A stretch of DNA of 64,000 nt from Thermobispora bispora DSM 43833 (GTDB lineage Bacteria > Actinomycetota > Actinomycetes > Streptosporangiales > Streptosporangiaceae): positions 2,604,001-2,668,000 of the forward strand of contig NC_014165.1 of the NCBI RefSeq assembly GCF_000092645.1, in the 5' to 3' direction. The notes under the pieces were generated by a model. The model saw nothing but the letters and a program-made list of their open reading frames with translations. It did not search any database and was not told the origin of the DNA. Position numbers and translations under genes: made by a program. Positions 28,816 through 38,901 of this stretch are shown in pieces. The number at the start of each line of letters is the position of its first letter. The first letter of the stretch is position 1.

Positions 28816-28858
28816 TTACTCATCAGTAGCATTGGCTGGGGAAGCTACCGATCAGTAG
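28816..28858. promoter_or_regulatory. Two operator-like dyads upstream of fadA
   Basis: TTACTCATCAGTAG (28816-28829) and CTACCGATCAGTAG (28845-28858) are related dyads with shared half-site CAGTAG, centres 29 bp apart. They sit 11 to 53 bases before the fadA GTG and cover the likely -10 TAGCAT (28827-28832). A TetR- or GntR-type beta-oxidation repressor is expected, but none lies in the window. Confidence 0.6.
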
Positions 28859-28868
28859 GAGCGAATCC

Positions 28869-30053
28869 GTGCCTGCATCACGCGAAGTCGTCTTCATCGA
28901 CGGCGTCCGGACGCCCTTCGGCAAGGGCGGCCCCAAGGGCATGTACGCCGAGACCCGGGCGGACGACCTGGTCGTCCGCGTCATCCGCGAGCTCCTGCGG
29001 CGTAACCCGAACCTGCCGCCCGAGCGCGTCGACGAGGTCGCCATCGCCGCCACCACCCAGATCGGCGACCAGGGCCTCACCATCGGCCGGTCCGCAGCCG
29101 TGCTCGCCGGGCTGCCCAAGTCCGTTCCCGGCTTCGCCATCGACCGCATGTGCGCGGGCGCGATGACCGCGGTCACCACGGTGGCGAGCGGGATCGCGTT
29201 CGGCGCCTACGACGTGGCGATCGCCGGCGGCGTCGAGCACATGGGCCGCCACCCCATGGGCGAGGGGGTCGACCCGAACCCGCGGTTCCTCGCCGAGCGG
29301 CTCGTCGACGGCTCGGCCCTGATCATGGGGATGACCGCGGAGAACCTCCACGACCGCTACCCGTCGATCACCAAGGAGCGCGCCGACGCGTTCGCCGTCG
29401 CCTCCCAGGAGAAGGCCGCCAAGGCCTACGCCGACGGCAAGATCCAGCGCGACCTGGTGCCGGTGGCGGTCTGGAAGTCGGGCGAGGGCTGGGGCCTGGC
29501 CACGGCCGACGAGCAGCCGCGCCCCGGCACCACGCTCGAGGCGCTGCGGAACCTGAAGACCCCGTTCCGGCCGCACGGCCGGGTCACCGCCGGGAACGCC
29601 TCGGGCATCAACGACGGCGCCACCGGGTGCATCCTCGCCGCCAAGGAGGTGGCCGAGGAGCTCGGGCTCACCCCGCGGATGCGGCTCGTCTCCTACGCCT
29701 TCGCCGGCGTGGACCCGGAGGTCATGGGCATCGGCCCGATCCCGGCGACCGAGAAGGCCCTCCGCCTCGCCGGGCTGACCATGGACGACATCGGCCTCAT
29801 CGAGATCAACGAGGCCTTCGCCGTCCAGGTGCTCGCCTTCCTCGAGCACTTCGGCATCCCCGACGACGACCCGCGCGTCAACCCGTACGGCGGCGCGATC
29901 GCGTACGGCCACCCGCTCGCCTCGTCCGGTGTGCGGCTCATGATCCACCTCTCTCGCGCGTTCGCCGAGCGCCCCGACGTCAGGTACGGCATCACCACGA
30001 TGTGCGTGGGCTTGGGCATGGGCGGCACGGTCATCTGGGAGAACCTGGCATGA
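28869..30053 (+). CDS. fadA: Acetyl-CoA acyltransferase (thiolase)
   Basis: A 394-residue thiolase. The nucleophile Cys95 is in DRMCAGAMTA, the active-site His in YGHPLASSG (near 350), and the second Cys in TTMCVGLGMGG (near 381). Length is that of degradative 3-ketoacyl-CoA thiolases. The GTG start follows AGGAGCG. Its stop overlaps the fadB start, so the two are coupled and form the beta-oxidation complex. The second domain NEAFAVQVLAF is intact. Confidence 0.95.
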   Translation: MPASREVVFIDGVRTPFGKGGPKGMYAETRADDLVVRVIRELLRRNPNLPPERVDEVAIAATTQIGDQGLTIGRSAAVLAGLPKSVPGFAIDRMCAGAMTAVTTVASGIAFGAYDVAIAGGVEHMGRHPMGEGVDPNPRFLAERLVDGSALIMGMTAENLHDRYPSITKERADAFAVASQEKAAKAYADGKIQRDLVPVAVWKSGEGWGLATADEQPRPGTTLEALRNLKTPFRPHGRVTAGNASGINDGATGCILAAKEVAEELGLTPRMRLVSYAFAGVDPEVMGIGPIPATEKALRLAGLTMDDIGLIEINEAFAVQVLAFLEHFGIPDDDPRVNPYGGAIAYGHPLASSGVRLMIHLSRAFAERPDVRYGITTMCVGLGMGGTVIWENLA

Positions 30054-32158
30054 GCAGCATCGAGCAGTACACGTCCCTCCTCGCGGGCAAGAACACCGAC
30101 GAGGTCGTCACCAAGGCCCTGGTGCGCGACGTCGAGCTGCCGTACGGCGCGGGCACGATGGCCCTGATCACGCTGGACAACGGCTTCGACCACACCAAGC
30201 CCAACACCTTCGGCGCCCAGGGCCTGATCGAGCTGAACGCCACCCTCGACGCCGTCGCGGCCCGGACGGACATCGTCGCCGTCGGCCTGGTCGGCAAGCC
30301 GTTCATCTTCGCGGTCGGCGCCGACCTGAAGGGCGCGGCCAAGATCGCCACCCGTGAGGAGGCCAAGGCGATCGCCTCCCTGGGCCACCACGTGTTCCGC
30401 CGGTTCGGCGAGCTGCACGTGCCGTCGTTCGCGTTCATCAACGGCGCGGCCATGGGCGGCGGCCTGGAGATCGCGCTGCACTGCACGTACCGCACGGTCT
30501 CCTCCGGGGTGACCGCGATCGCCCTGCCCGAGTGCTTCCTCGGCCTCGTGCCCGGGTGGGGCGGCACCCAGCTCCTGCCCCGCCTGATCGGCCCGGAGAA
30601 GGCGATCAAGCTCATCATCGAGAACCCGCTCGCCCAGAACCGCATGATCAAGGGGCGCGACGCCTACGAGCTCGGCATCGCGGACGCGATCTTCGAGCCG
30701 GCCGACTTCCTCGAGGAGTCGCTCCGCTGGGCGGCGAAGGTGCTCCGGGGCGAGGTCACCGTGGAGCGGCCCTCGCACACCGAGTCCGACTGGACCCCGG
30801 TGATCGAGCAGGCCCGCGCCCAGGTCGACCTCAAGGTGCGCGGCGCCTCCCCCGCCCCGTACCGGGCGCTCGAGCTCATCGCGCTCGCCCGGACCGCCAC
30901 CCGGGACGAGGGCTTCGCCGCCGAGGACGAGGCGCTCGCCGACCTGCTCATGGGCGACGAGCTGCGGGCCGGGCTGTACGCGTTCGATCTCACCCAGCGC
31001 CGGGCCAAGCGGCCCAGCGGCGCGCCGGACGCCTCGCTCGCCCGCAACGTCACCAAGGTCGGCATCGTCGGCGCCGGTCTCATGGCGTCGCAGCTCGCCC
31101 TGCTCTTCGCCCGCCGGCTCGAGGTCCCCGTCGTGCTCACCGACCTCGACCAGGAGCGCCTGGACAAGGGCGTGGGCTACGTGCACGCAGAGGTGGACAA
31201 GCTCCTCGCCAAGGGCCGGATCAACGGCGACCAGGCGAACCGGCTGAAGGCGCTGGTCACCGGCTCCCTCGACAAGAAGGCGTTCGCCGACGCGGACTTC
31301 GTGATCGAGGCCGTGTTCGAGGACCTCGCGGTGAAGCGGAAGGTCTTCGCCGAGGTCGAGGAGCTGGTCTCGGAGACCTGCGTGCTCGCCACCAACACCT
31401 CCTCGCTCTCGGTCACCGAGATGGCCGCCGGCCTGAAGCACCCCGAGCGGGTGGTCGGGTTCCACTTCTTCAACCCGGTCGCCGTCCTCCCCCTGCTCGA
31501 GGTGGTGCGCGGCGAGGCCACCGACGACGCCACGCTCGCCACCGCCTTCGCGGTCGGCGCGAAGCTGAAGAAGTCCTGCGTGCTGGTGAAGGACGCGCCG
31601 GCCTTCGTGGTCAACCGGCTGCTCACCCGGTTCATGGGCGAGGTGATCGCGGCGGTCGACGAGGGCACCCCGATCGAGGTCGCCGACCACGCGCTCGACG
31701 GGCTCGGCCTGCCGATGACCCCGTTCGCGCTGCTCCAGCTCGTGGGGCCCGCGGTCGCCCTCCACGTGGCCGAGACGCTGCACGCCGCGTTCCCGGACCG
31801 GTTCAAGCTCTCGGAGAACCTCGCCAAGCTGGTCGAGGCGGGCAAGCCCGGGGTGTACGGGCCGAACTTCCAGATCGACCCCGAGGCGCGGGCCATCTTC
31901 TCCGGCGGCGACCGCCCGTCCACGGCCGAGGAGGTGCGGCTGCGCGCGCTCCGCGCGCTCGCCGAGGAGATCCGCATCATGCTCGAGGAGGGCGTGGTCT
32001 CCGCGCCGCAGGACATCGACCTGTGCATGATCCTCGGCGCCGGCTGGCCGTTCCACACCGGGGGCATCACCCCCTACCTGGACCGCACCGGCATCTCCGA
32101 GGAGGTCAACGGCCGGCGCTTCCTCGAGCCCGGCGTGGCCTCCGTACCGGCGGCCTGA
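30050..32158 (+). CDS. fadB: 3-hydroxyacyl-CoA dehydrogenase / enoyl-CoA hydratase
   Basis: A 702-residue fused enzyme. The N-terminal enoyl-CoA hydratase has INGAAMGGGLEIALH and ALPECFLGLVPGWGG, keeping both catalytic glutamates. The NAD-binding dehydrogenase begins near 340 (KVGIVGAGLMASQLA), with NTSSLSVTEMAAGL and GFHFFNPV near 470. The C-terminal part has GGITPYLDR. The oxyanion Glu/His pair is therefore present. ATGA overlaps fadA. It makes the second and third steps of fatty acid breakdown. An in-frame upstream extension exists but only reflects the fadA antiframe. Confidence 0.96.
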   Translation: MSSIEQYTSLLAGKNTDEVVTKALVRDVELPYGAGTMALITLDNGFDHTKPNTFGAQGLIELNATLDAVAARTDIVAVGLVGKPFIFAVGADLKGAAKIATREEAKAIASLGHHVFRRFGELHVPSFAFINGAAMGGGLEIALHCTYRTVSSGVTAIALPECFLGLVPGWGGTQLLPRLIGPEKAIKLIIENPLAQNRMIKGRDAYELGIADAIFEPADFLEESLRWAAKVLRGEVTVERPSHTESDWTPVIEQARAQVDLKVRGASPAPYRALELIALARTATRDEGFAAEDEALADLLMGDELRAGLYAFDLTQRRAKRPSGAPDASLARNVTKVGIVGAGLMASQLALLFARRLEVPVVLTDLDQERLDKGVGYVHAEVDKLLAKGRINGDQANRLKALVTGSLDKKAFADADFVIEAVFEDLAVKRKVFAEVEELVSETCVLATNTSSLSVTEMAAGLKHPERVVGFHFFNPVAVLPLLEVVRGEATDDATLATAFAVGAKLKKSCVLVKDAPAFVVNRLLTRFMGEVIAAVDEGTPIEVADHALDGLGLPMTPFALLQLVGPAVALHVAETLHAAFPDRFKLSENLAKLVEAGKPGVYGPNFQIDPEARAIFSGGDRPSTAEEVRLRALRALAEEIRIMLEEGVVSAPQDIDLCMILGAGWPFHTGGITPYLDRTGISEEVNGRRFLEPGVASVPAA

Positions 32159-32180
32159 GCCCGGCCTCCGTACCGAAGCC

Positions 32181-32203
32181 GCCCCGGCCGGACCGGCCGG
32201 GGC
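32181..32203 (+). terminator. fadAB terminator hairpin
   Basis: GCCCCGGCCGG (32181-32191) pairs with CCGGCCGGGGC (32193-32203), 23 bases past the fadB stop. It is a perfect GC-rich dyad without a U-tract. Confidence 0.7.
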
Positions 32204-32359
32204 AACCGTCCCATGCCCGCATGACGCGGCGCGAACGGCGTCCCACGGCATCCCCATCGCGACGGGGACCGGCCGCCGTACGCGCCCGCCGGGAACGCCC
32301 GGCCACGGCGCCCCTGCCGCGGCCGTGGCCGTCGCCCGGGCGGTACGGGCGCCACGGGT

Positions 32360-33844
32360 TCACGCCTTCAGGATCCGCTCCCGCTCGGCCGCGGCCACGC
32401 GGCTGCGGCGGCGGCCGTACAGGAAGTAGACGACGGTGCCGATCGCCATCCACGCGAAGAACCGGATCCAGGTCTCCACCGGCAGGTTGAGCATCAGGTA
32501 GAGGGAGGCGAGCGCGGAGACGGCGGGCACCACGGGCACCCACGGGGTGCGGAACGAGCGCGGCAGGTCGGGCCGGGTCCGCCGGAGCACCACCACGGCA
32601 ACGGCGACGATCACGAACGCGAAGAGCGTGCCGATGTTGACGAGCTCGGCGATCACGCCGAGCGGGAGCAGCGCGGTGAGCACGGCCGTGGCGGCCCCGA
32701 TCACGATCGTGATCCGGTACGGGGTGCGGAACCGGGGGTGGACCCGGGCGAGCGGCCGGGGCAGGAGGTCGTCCCGGCACATGGCGAACAGCACCCGGCT
32801 CTGCCCCAGCATGAGGATCATGACCACGGTGGTGAGCCCGGCGAGGCCGCCGACACTGATCAGCGTCGCCAGCCAGGGCTGCCCGACCGCGCGGAAGGCG
32901 TCGGCGAGCGGGGCCGAGATGCTGAGCGTGGAGTAGTGCTGCATGCCGACGACCACGAGCGAGACCGCGACGTAGAGCAGCGTGCAGATCGCCAGCGAGG
33001 CGATGATCCCGATCGGCAGGTCGCGCTGCGGGTTCCGCGTCTCCTCGGCCGCGGTCGCCACCACGTCGAACCCGATGTAGGCGAAGAAGACCAGCGCGGC
33101 CGCGGTGAAGATGCCGAACACCCCGAACGCGACCGGCGTCACCCCGAAGAGCACCTGGATGAGCGGGGCGGCGAGCCCGTCCTCGGCCTCCATCGCCCGG
33201 GACGGCGGGATGAACGGCCGGTAGTTGGCGGCCTTGACGAAGAAGAGCCCGGCCACGATCACGAGCAGGACCACCGCGATCTTGATCGCGACCATCACGG
33301 CGTTGAACCGGGCCGACAGCTTGATGCCCGCGACGAGCACGGCGGTCAGCAGGAGCACGATGAGCGCGGCGGGCACGTTCACCACCGCGTCGTCGCCCGC
33401 GATGGCCTCGGGCAGGAAGACGCCGAAGTTCTTCAGCAGCGAGGTGAAGTACCCCGACCAGCCGGAGGCCACGACCGCGGCGCCGAGGGCCAGCTCCAGC
33501 ATCAGGTCCCAGCCGATGATCCAGGCGGGGAACTCCCCCACCGTGGCGTAGGCGTAGGTGTAGGCGGAGCCGGCCACCGGCACCGTGGACGCGAACTCCG
33601 CATAGCACATGGCCGCGAGCCCGCACACCACCCCGGCGATGACGAACGAGAGCGCCACGGCAGGCCCGGCCGTGTTCCTGGCCGCCACTCCGGTGAGCAC
33701 GAAGATGCCCGTCCCGATGATGACGCCGATCCCGAACACGGTGAGGTCGAGGGCGGAGAGCGTGCGCCTGAGCCGGTGCTCCCCGCCTTCGGCGTCTTGA
33801 ATGGATTGTTCTACCGGTTTCGTGCGGAAAATGGTCATCAGCAA
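32360..33844 (-). CDS. APC-family amino acid permease
   Basis: A 494-residue, 12-helix amino acid:proton or polyamine antiport permease of the CAT subfamily. FGIGVIIGTGIFVLTG (helix 1 break) and FFAYIGFDVVATAAEE (helix 6) are the hallmark motifs, and TVPVAGSAYTYAY follows. Cationic amino acids are the usual CAT substrates, but other members carry neutral ones. The start is ATG at 33844, or at 33838. It is 63 bp downstream of dxs on the same strand, so they may be co-transcribed. Confidence 0.9.
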   Translation of the reverse strand: MLMTIFRTKPVEQSIQDAEGGEHRLRRTLSALDLTVFGIGVIIGTGIFVLTGVAARNTAGPAVALSFVIAGVVCGLAAMCYAEFASTVPVAGSAYTYAYATVGEFPAWIIGWDLMLELALGAAVVASGWSGYFTSLLKNFGVFLPEAIAGDDAVVNVPAALIVLLLTAVLVAGIKLSARFNAVMVAIKIAVVLLVIVAGLFFVKAANYRPFIPPSRAMEAEDGLAAPLIQVLFGVTPVAFGVFGIFTAAALVFFAYIGFDVVATAAEETRNPQRDLPIGIIASLAICTLLYVAVSLVVVGMQHYSTLSISAPLADAFRAVGQPWLATLISVGGLAGLTTVVMILMLGQSRVLFAMCRDDLLPRPLARVHPRFRTPYRITIVIGAATAVLTALLPLGVIAELVNIGTLFAFVIVAVAVVVLRRTRPDLPRSFRTPWVPVVPAVSALASLYLMLNLPVETWIRFFAWMAIGTVVYFLYGRRRSRVAAAERERILKA

Positions 33845-33907
33845 GCCCCCCGATCATGCCGATGACCAGCACACTTCCCAGGAACGGTCCTGGTTACTCC
33901 CCGGAGG

Positions 33908-35821
33908 TCAATCGGTCGCCGGGATCTCCCGGGTCGGGTGCTCCTGCAGGCCGGAGGAGCGCTGCGCCACCACCTCGGTGATCTTGCGGGCGAGGTCCTG
34001 GCCGGTCAGGCCGGCGTCGGCGAGGATCTTGGCCCGCTTGGCGTGGTCGAGGAAGCGCTGCGGCACGCCGAAGGTGCGCACCGGCACGTCGAGGTCGGAG
34101 TCCCGGAGCAGCCGCGCGACGGCGTCCCCGACCCCGCCGACCCGGCCGTTGTCCTCGACCACCGCGACCAGCCGGTGCCGCGCGGCCGCGGCGACCAGCT
34201 CCTCGTCCAGCGGCTTGACCCAGCGCGGGTCCACCACGGTGGCGGAGATGCCCTGGGCGTCGAGCAGGGCGGCCGCGTCGAGGCAGGCCTCGGCCATCGG
34301 GCCGACCCCCACCAGGAGCACGTCGCAGCCGCGGCGCAGCACGTCCATGGTGCCGAGCTTGCCGACCGCCTCGATGTCCCGGGGCACGGCGCCCTTGGGG
34401 AACCGGACGACCGTGGGGCCGTCCTCGATCGCCACCGCCTCGGCGAGCAGCTCCCGCAGCCGGGCCGCGTCCCGGGGCGCGGCGATGGACAGCCCGGGGA
34501 TCACCTGGAGGATCGACAGGTCCCACATGCCGTTGTGGCTGGGGCCGTCGTCGCCGGTGACACCGGCGCGGTCGAGCACGACCGTCACGGGCAGCCGGTG
34601 GAGGGCCACGTCCATGAGGAGCTGGTCGAAGGCCCGGTTGAGGAAGGTCGAGTACACGGCGACGACCGGGTGGAGGCCGCCGAGCGCGAGGCCGGCCGCG
34701 CTGGTGAGCGCGTGCTGCTCGGCGATCCCCACGTCGTAGATGCGGTCCGGGTACGCCTTGGCGAAGCCGGCGAGGCCGGTGGGGTGGAGCATGGCCGCGG
34801 TGATCGCCACGATGTCCTGCCGCTCGGCGCCGAGCCGCACCATCTCCTCGGCGAACACGTTCGTCCAGCTCTGCGGCTTGGGCAGCTCCTCCCCGGTCAC
34901 CGGGTCGAACGGGCCGGGGCCGTGGAAGCAGTCCTCGTCGTCGTTCTCCGCCGGGGTGTAGCCGTACCCCTTGCGGGTGATCACGTGCACGATCACCGGC
35001 CCGCGGAAGGCCTTGGCCCGGCGCAGCGCGGACTCGACCGCGCCCTCGTCGTGGCCGTTGATCGGCCCGACGTACTTGATCCCGAGGTCCTCGAAGAGCG
35101 CCTGCGGGGTGAGGATGTCCTTCAGGCCCCGCTTGATGCCGTGCAGGGTGTCGTAGATCGGCGAGCCGACCACGGGCACCTTGCCAAGGCTGGTCTTGAT
35201 GAACTCGAGCGCGTGCTCGTAGCTCCGGCTCATCCGGAGCGAGGAGAGGTGCGTGGCGAGGCCGCCGAAGGTGGGCGAGTAGGACCGGCCGTTGTCGTTC
35301 ACCACGATGACCAGCGGGAGGTGCTTCCGCGCGGCGATGTTGTTCAGGGCCTCCCAGGCCATGCCGCCGGTGAGCGCGCCGTCCCCGATCACCGCGACCA
35401 CGGTGCGGTCGGTCTCACCGCGCAGGTGGAACGCCTTGGCCAGGCCGTCGGCGTACGACAGGGCGGTGGAGGCGTGCGAGTTCTCGATGAAGTCGTGCTC
35501 CGACTCCGCCTGGCTGGGGTAGCCGGACAGACCGCCCTCCTGCCGGAGCGTGCCGAACCGGTCGGCACGCCCGGTGAGCATCTTGTGGACGTACGCCTGG
35601 TGCCCGGTGTCGAAGAGGATGGGGTCACGCGGGGAATCGAAGACCCGGTGCAGCGCGATGGTCAGCTCGACGACACCGAGGTTCGGGCCGAGATGTCCCC
35701 CGGTCCGCGCCACGGACTCGACCAGCAGCTCGCGGATCTCGGCGGCGAGCCTCGGCAGGTCGGCGGCGTCCAGGCGCTTGACATCGAGCGGGCCTTTGAT
35801 CGTCTCCAGAATCCCCACCAC
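33908..35821 (-). CDS. dxs: 1-deoxy-D-xylulose-5-phosphate synthase
   Basis: A 637-residue, thiamine-diphosphate-dependent enzyme that condenses pyruvate and glyceraldehyde-3-phosphate, the first step of the MEP isoprenoid pathway. [16 protein letters not shown] and [11 protein letters not shown] appear near the N-terminus. The cofactor motif [17 protein letters not shown] lies near 150, with [10 protein letters not shown] after it. The central domain [16 protein letters not shown] and [21 protein letters not shown] is intact. GTG (35821) starts it, with another GTG one codon later. The upstream 540 bp hold repeats and the promoter. Confidence 0.96.
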   Translation of the reverse strand: MVGILETIKGPLDVKRLDAADLPRLAAEIRELLVESVARTGGHLGPNLGVVELTIALHRVFDSPRDPILFDTGHQAYVHKMLTGRADRFGTLRQEGGLSGYPSQAESEHDFIENSHASTALSYADGLAKAFHLRGETDRTVVAVIGDGALTGGMAWEALNNIAARKHLPLVIVVNDNGRSYSPTFGGLATHLSSLRMSRSYEHALEFIKTSLGKVPVVGSPIYDTLHGIKRGLKDILTPQALFEDLGIKYVGPINGHDEGAVESALRRAKAFRGPVIVHVITRKGYGYTPAENDDEDCFHGPGPFDPVTGEELPKPQSWTNVFAEEMVRLGAERQDIVAITAAMLHPTGLAGFAKAYPDRIYDVGIAEQHALTSAAGLALGGLHPVVAVYSTFLNRAFDQLLMDVALHRLPVTVVLDRAGVTGDDGPSHNGMWDLSILQVIPGLSIAAPRDAARLRELLAEAVAIEDGPTVVRFPKGAVPRDIEAVGKLGTMDVLRRGCDVLLVGVGPMAEACLDAAALLDAQGISATVVDPRWVKPLDEELVAAAARHRLVAVVEDNGRVGGVGDAVARLLRDSDLDVPVRTFGVPQRFLDHAKRAKILADAGLTGQDLARKITEVVAQRSSGLQEHPTREIPATD

Positions 35822-36108
35822 TCATCCTCTCCCGCTCGCCCTTGAACGGATCGAGTTTAGTTCGCTGAACAACCGTTTCTCTAAGGTGTACTGGGTGTAC
35901 CAGCGGAGCGGTATACCCGTACTTGGATCACTTTAGCCAGACCTTTGCGCACGGATGGCGGTGCGGGCGGAACGTCCGGAACCACTTAGTGATCGCCCGT
36001 ACCGGGCATAGCGGGCGGCCCGTTACGGCACGGCGGACCGGCGGCGAAGCCCGCGGTGCGCCCCGGCGCGGGCCTGGCCGGCGGGGCCGGTGACCGGGCT
36101 CCGCGGAG
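35822..36108. other. dxs promoter region
   Basis: About 290 bases upstream of dxs. The AT-richest part is 35845-35935, with a direct repeat GGTGTACTG/GGTGTACC at 35885-35901 and GTATAC at 35911-35916. Read on the minus strand these could form -35 and -10 regions, but I cannot fix them. Confidence 0.4.
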
Positions 36109-36265
36109 CCCGGCACAGAGCGGATGTCCGGGCGCCGGCGGCGGCCGGGACCGGGCCGTCGTCAGCGCGGCAGGGCCCGGCACAGTGCGGGGTCAGGGCG
36201 CCGGTGGTGGCCCGGGCGGACCGTCGTCAGCGCGCCGGGGCCCGGCGCATTCGGGGCGCCGGCGG
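36109..36265. repeat. Three degenerate ~66-bp tandem repeats
   Basis: Copies begin with CCCGGCACAG at 36109, CCCGGCACAG at 36176 and CCCGGCGCAT at 36241, a period of 65-67 bp. The first two share the sequence pieces GGGCGCCGG, GGCCGTCGTCAGCGCG or close variants. The region has no credible gene and lies between dxs and the ROK gene. Confidence 0.65.
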
Positions 36266-36361
36266 CGCCCTGCAGCGGAGCCGGGCCGGGGTGGCCCGCG
36301 GCGGCGATGCCAGGCCGGGACCGGCGCGGGCGGCGAGGCGGATGAGCGGGCCGCGGCGGCG

Positions 36362-37567
36362 TCACATGGCCGCGCGCGAGAGCGCCTCCAGCGGGTCGGC
36401 GAGGACGTCGGCGAAGGCGAGCTCGGCCGCGCCCATGAGCGTGGCGTCGTCGCCGAGCGCCGCGGTGCGCAGCCGCAGCCCCTCCCGGGTGGCGCGGAGG
36501 GCCGTGGTGTTGAGCGTGCTGCGCACCTGCGCGGCCGCGCCGAGGTAGATGTCCCGCAGCATGCCGCCGAAGATGACCATCTCGGGGTTGAGGACGTTGA
36601 CCAGGTTGGCGACGCCGAGGCCGAGCCAGTGCCCGACCCGCCGCAGGGCCTCCTTGGCCGCGGCGTCGCCCAGCTCTGCGGCGGTGACGATCGCCCGGAT
36701 CCCGTCCCGGCCGGCCGCCCCGCCCTGCCGGCCGGCGTACTCCAGCAGCGCCCGCTCCCCCACCTCGGCCTCGAAGCAGCCGCGCGAGCCGCAGCCGCAG
36801 GGCCGGCCGCCCGGGTTGAGCACCATGTGGCCGACCTCACCGCCGTACCCGTCGGCGCCGCTGAGGAGCTGGCCGTTCACCACGATTCCCCCGCCGATGC
36901 CGACGTCGCCGTGGAGGTAGACGAGGTCCCGGCAGCCGACCCCCGCCCCCCGCGCGTGCTCGGCGAGCGCGCCGAGGTTCGCGTCGTTGCCGACCACGAC
37001 CGGCAGCCCGAGGGAGAGCCGCTTCGACAGCTCCTCGCCGAGGGGCACCTCCTCGGCGCCCACGTTGGGCCCGATCCGGACGACGCCGTCGGACTTGCGC
37101 ACCGCCCCGCAGAACGCGACCGCCGCGCCGACGCAGACCGCGTCGGCGCGGACCCCGCGGAGCATCTGCCGGGCGAATCCGGCGAGCGTGGTGACCACCT
37201 GGCCCAGGTCGAAGGGGCCGCGCCGCCGCTCGGCCTCCCGCCGGTCGAGGATCACTCCCCCGAGCCCGATCCGCGCGGCGGCGAGGCGGTCCACGCCCAC
37301 GTCGAAGGCGAGCACGTAGACCCGGTGCGTCTCCGGCAGGACCACGAGCGACGGCCGCCCGGCCTTCCCGGTGTCCCGGGGCAGCTCCTCACGGACCAGG
37401 CCGGCGGCGGTGAGGTCGGCCGTGAGCGCCATGATGGTGCTCCGGTTCAGCCCCATCAGGTGGGTCAGCTCCGCCCTGGACATCGGCCCGCCGAGGTGCA
37501 CGTGGCGGAGCAGGGTGCCCAGGTTGTGCCTGCGGATCTCCTCCTGTGAGGGGCCTGCGCGCAGCAT
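36362..37567 (-). CDS. ROK-family repressor of the sugar ABC operon
   Basis: A 401-residue regulator. The winged helix occupies about residues 1-80 (NLGTLLRHVHLGGPMSRAEL, TIMALTADLTAAGLV). The sugar-kinase-like part follows from about 85. The zinc motif GGRPCGCGSRGCFEAEVG and GEVGHMVLNP are conserved. It is the last gene of a same-strand cluster xylF-xylG-xylH-rok, and resembles Rok7B7 next to xylFGH in Streptomyces. Two palindromes upstream of xylF are the likely targets. D-xylose or a related sugar is the probable effector, by analogy. Confidence 0.88.
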   Translation of the reverse strand: MLRAGPSQEEIRRHNLGTLLRHVHLGGPMSRAELTHLMGLNRSTIMALTADLTAAGLVREELPRDTGKAGRPSLVVLPETHRVYVLAFDVGVDRLAAARIGLGGVILDRREAERRRGPFDLGQVVTTLAGFARQMLRGVRADAVCVGAAVAFCGAVRKSDGVVRIGPNVGAEEVPLGEELSKRLSLGLPVVVGNDANLGALAEHARGAGVGCRDLVYLHGDVGIGGGIVVNGQLLSGADGYGGEVGHMVLNPGGRPCGCGSRGCFEAEVGERALLEYAGRQGGAAGRDGIRAIVTAAELGDAAAKEALRRVGHWLGLGVANLVNVLNPEMVIFGGMLRDIYLGAAAQVRSTLNTTALRATREGLRLRTAALGDDATLMGAAELAFADVLADPLEALSRAAM

Positions 37568-37644
37568 CAGGCGGCCTCGGGCCTCCTCTCGGATCTGCCT
37601 ACGGTTCGACGACGATCAAAGAAGATATCGGGACGGCCGTCCGG

Positions 37645-38901
37645 TCATCGTCGTCGCCCGGTCGCCGCGGCGCGCTTGCGGGACAGCGCGTCCACGCTCG
37701 CGGCGAGCAGCAGCACCGAGCCCGTCACGATGAACTTCACGCCGGCGCTGTAGCCCATGAGGCCCATGCCGTTGTCGATCACCGCCACGACCGCGCCGCC
37801 GAGCACCGCGTCGAGCACCCGGCCCTTGCCGCCGAAGAGGCTGGTGCCGCCGATCACGGCCGCGCCCACCGCGAAGAGCAGCACGTTGCTGCCGCCCGTG
37901 TTGGGGTCGACGGAGTTCGCCCGGGACGCGGCGATGATGCCGCCGATCGACGCCATGAAGGAGCAGATGACGAACGCGGAGATCCGGATGCGGTCGACGT
38001 TGATCCCGGCCCGCCGGGCGGCCTCCGCGTTGCCGCCGACCGCGTACAGGTGCCGGCCGTACGCGGTCCTGCGGAGCACGAAGGTCCAGAACAACAGCAG
38101 GAGCACGATGAGCGGGACCACGATCGGCACGCCCTTGAGCGACACGAGCAGGGCGTTGCGGCTCCGCTCGAGGTTGAGCACGTAGACCGCGGCGCCCACG
38201 ATCACGGCGAGGACGGCAATCCGGAAGTAGATCACGCCCATCGGGTCGGCGACCAGGCCGCGCGCGGCGCGGCGGCGCGCCTGCACGATCTGGACGACCG
38301 CGTACGCGCCGACGCCCACGGCCGCCCCGATCCAGCCCAGCAGCGGGGGCAGGTTGCTGTTCGCGATCGCGAGGATCGTCTCGTCGCGGATGGAGATGTT
38401 CGTCCCCTCCTTGACGAGCAGCAGCAGCACGCCCTGGAAGGCGAGGAACGCGGCGAGCGTGACCACGAACGAGGGGATGCCGACCTTGGCGACGAGCGTG
38501 CCGAGCACCAGCCCGATCAGCGCGCCGGTGAGCATCGCGGCGAGCACGGCCAGGTACCACGGCCAGCCGTGGAAGGTGAGCAGCACGGCGAGCACGGCGG
38601 CGCACACGCCGCTCGTCCAGCCGGCCGACAGGTCGATCTCGCCGATGAGCAGGACGAAGACCAGGCCCATCGCGATCACGGTGACCGCCGCGCCCTGGGT
38701 GAAGAGGTTGGCGAAGTTCCCCGCCGAGAGGAACGCCGGGCGCACGATCGAGAAAATGACGCAGAGCACCACGAGGCCGAGCACGGCGGGGAGGGCACCG
38801 AGCTCACCGCCCCGGACCCGCTCGACGTAGTCGCGGAAGTGGACGCGCACGGCCGCCTGCGGGGCCTGCTGCTTCTCTGGGAGCGTTTGCGTCGCCATCA
38901 T
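37645..38901 (-). CDS. xylH: Sugar ABC transporter permease (XylH-like)
   Basis: A 418-residue permease with about ten membrane helices (RbsC/XylH family). Blocks such as LIGEIDLSAGWTSGV, AKVGIPSFVVTLAAFLAFQG and LYAVGGNAEAARRAGINVDR mark the sugar-permease family. The Ala-rich N-terminal lead and basic C-terminus are cytoplasmic. ATGA overlap with the ATPase gene implies tight coupling. XylH is the best match because its gene neighbours an XylF-like protein and a ROK regulator, but ribose or fructose types share the same fold. Confidence 0.87.
   Translation of the reverse strand: MMATQTLPEKQQAPQAAVRVHFRDYVERVRGGELGALPAVLGLVVLCVIFSIVRPAFLSAGNFANLFTQGAAVTVIAMGLVFVLLIGEIDLSAGWTSGVCAAVLAVLLTFHGWPWYLAVLAAMLTGALIGLVLGTLVAKVGIPSFVVTLAAFLAFQGVLLLLVKEGTNISIRDETILAIANSNLPPLLGWIGAAVGVGAYAVVQIVQARRRAARGLVADPMGVIYFRIAVLAVIVGAAVYVLNLERSRNALLVSLKGVPIVVPLIVLLLLFWTFVLRRTAYGRHLYAVGGNAEAARRAGINVDRIRISAFVICSFMASIGGIIAASRANSVDPNTGGSNVLLFAVGAAVIGGTSLFGGKGRVLDAVLGGAVVAVIDNGMGLMGYSAGVKFIVTGSVLLLAASVDALSRKRAAATGRRR

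Noticed and set aside
29150-30049. A 300-codon in-frame N-terminal extension of FadB
   Set aside because: It lies wholly inside fadA in another frame; the ATG at 30050 with ATGA coupling is the normal start.
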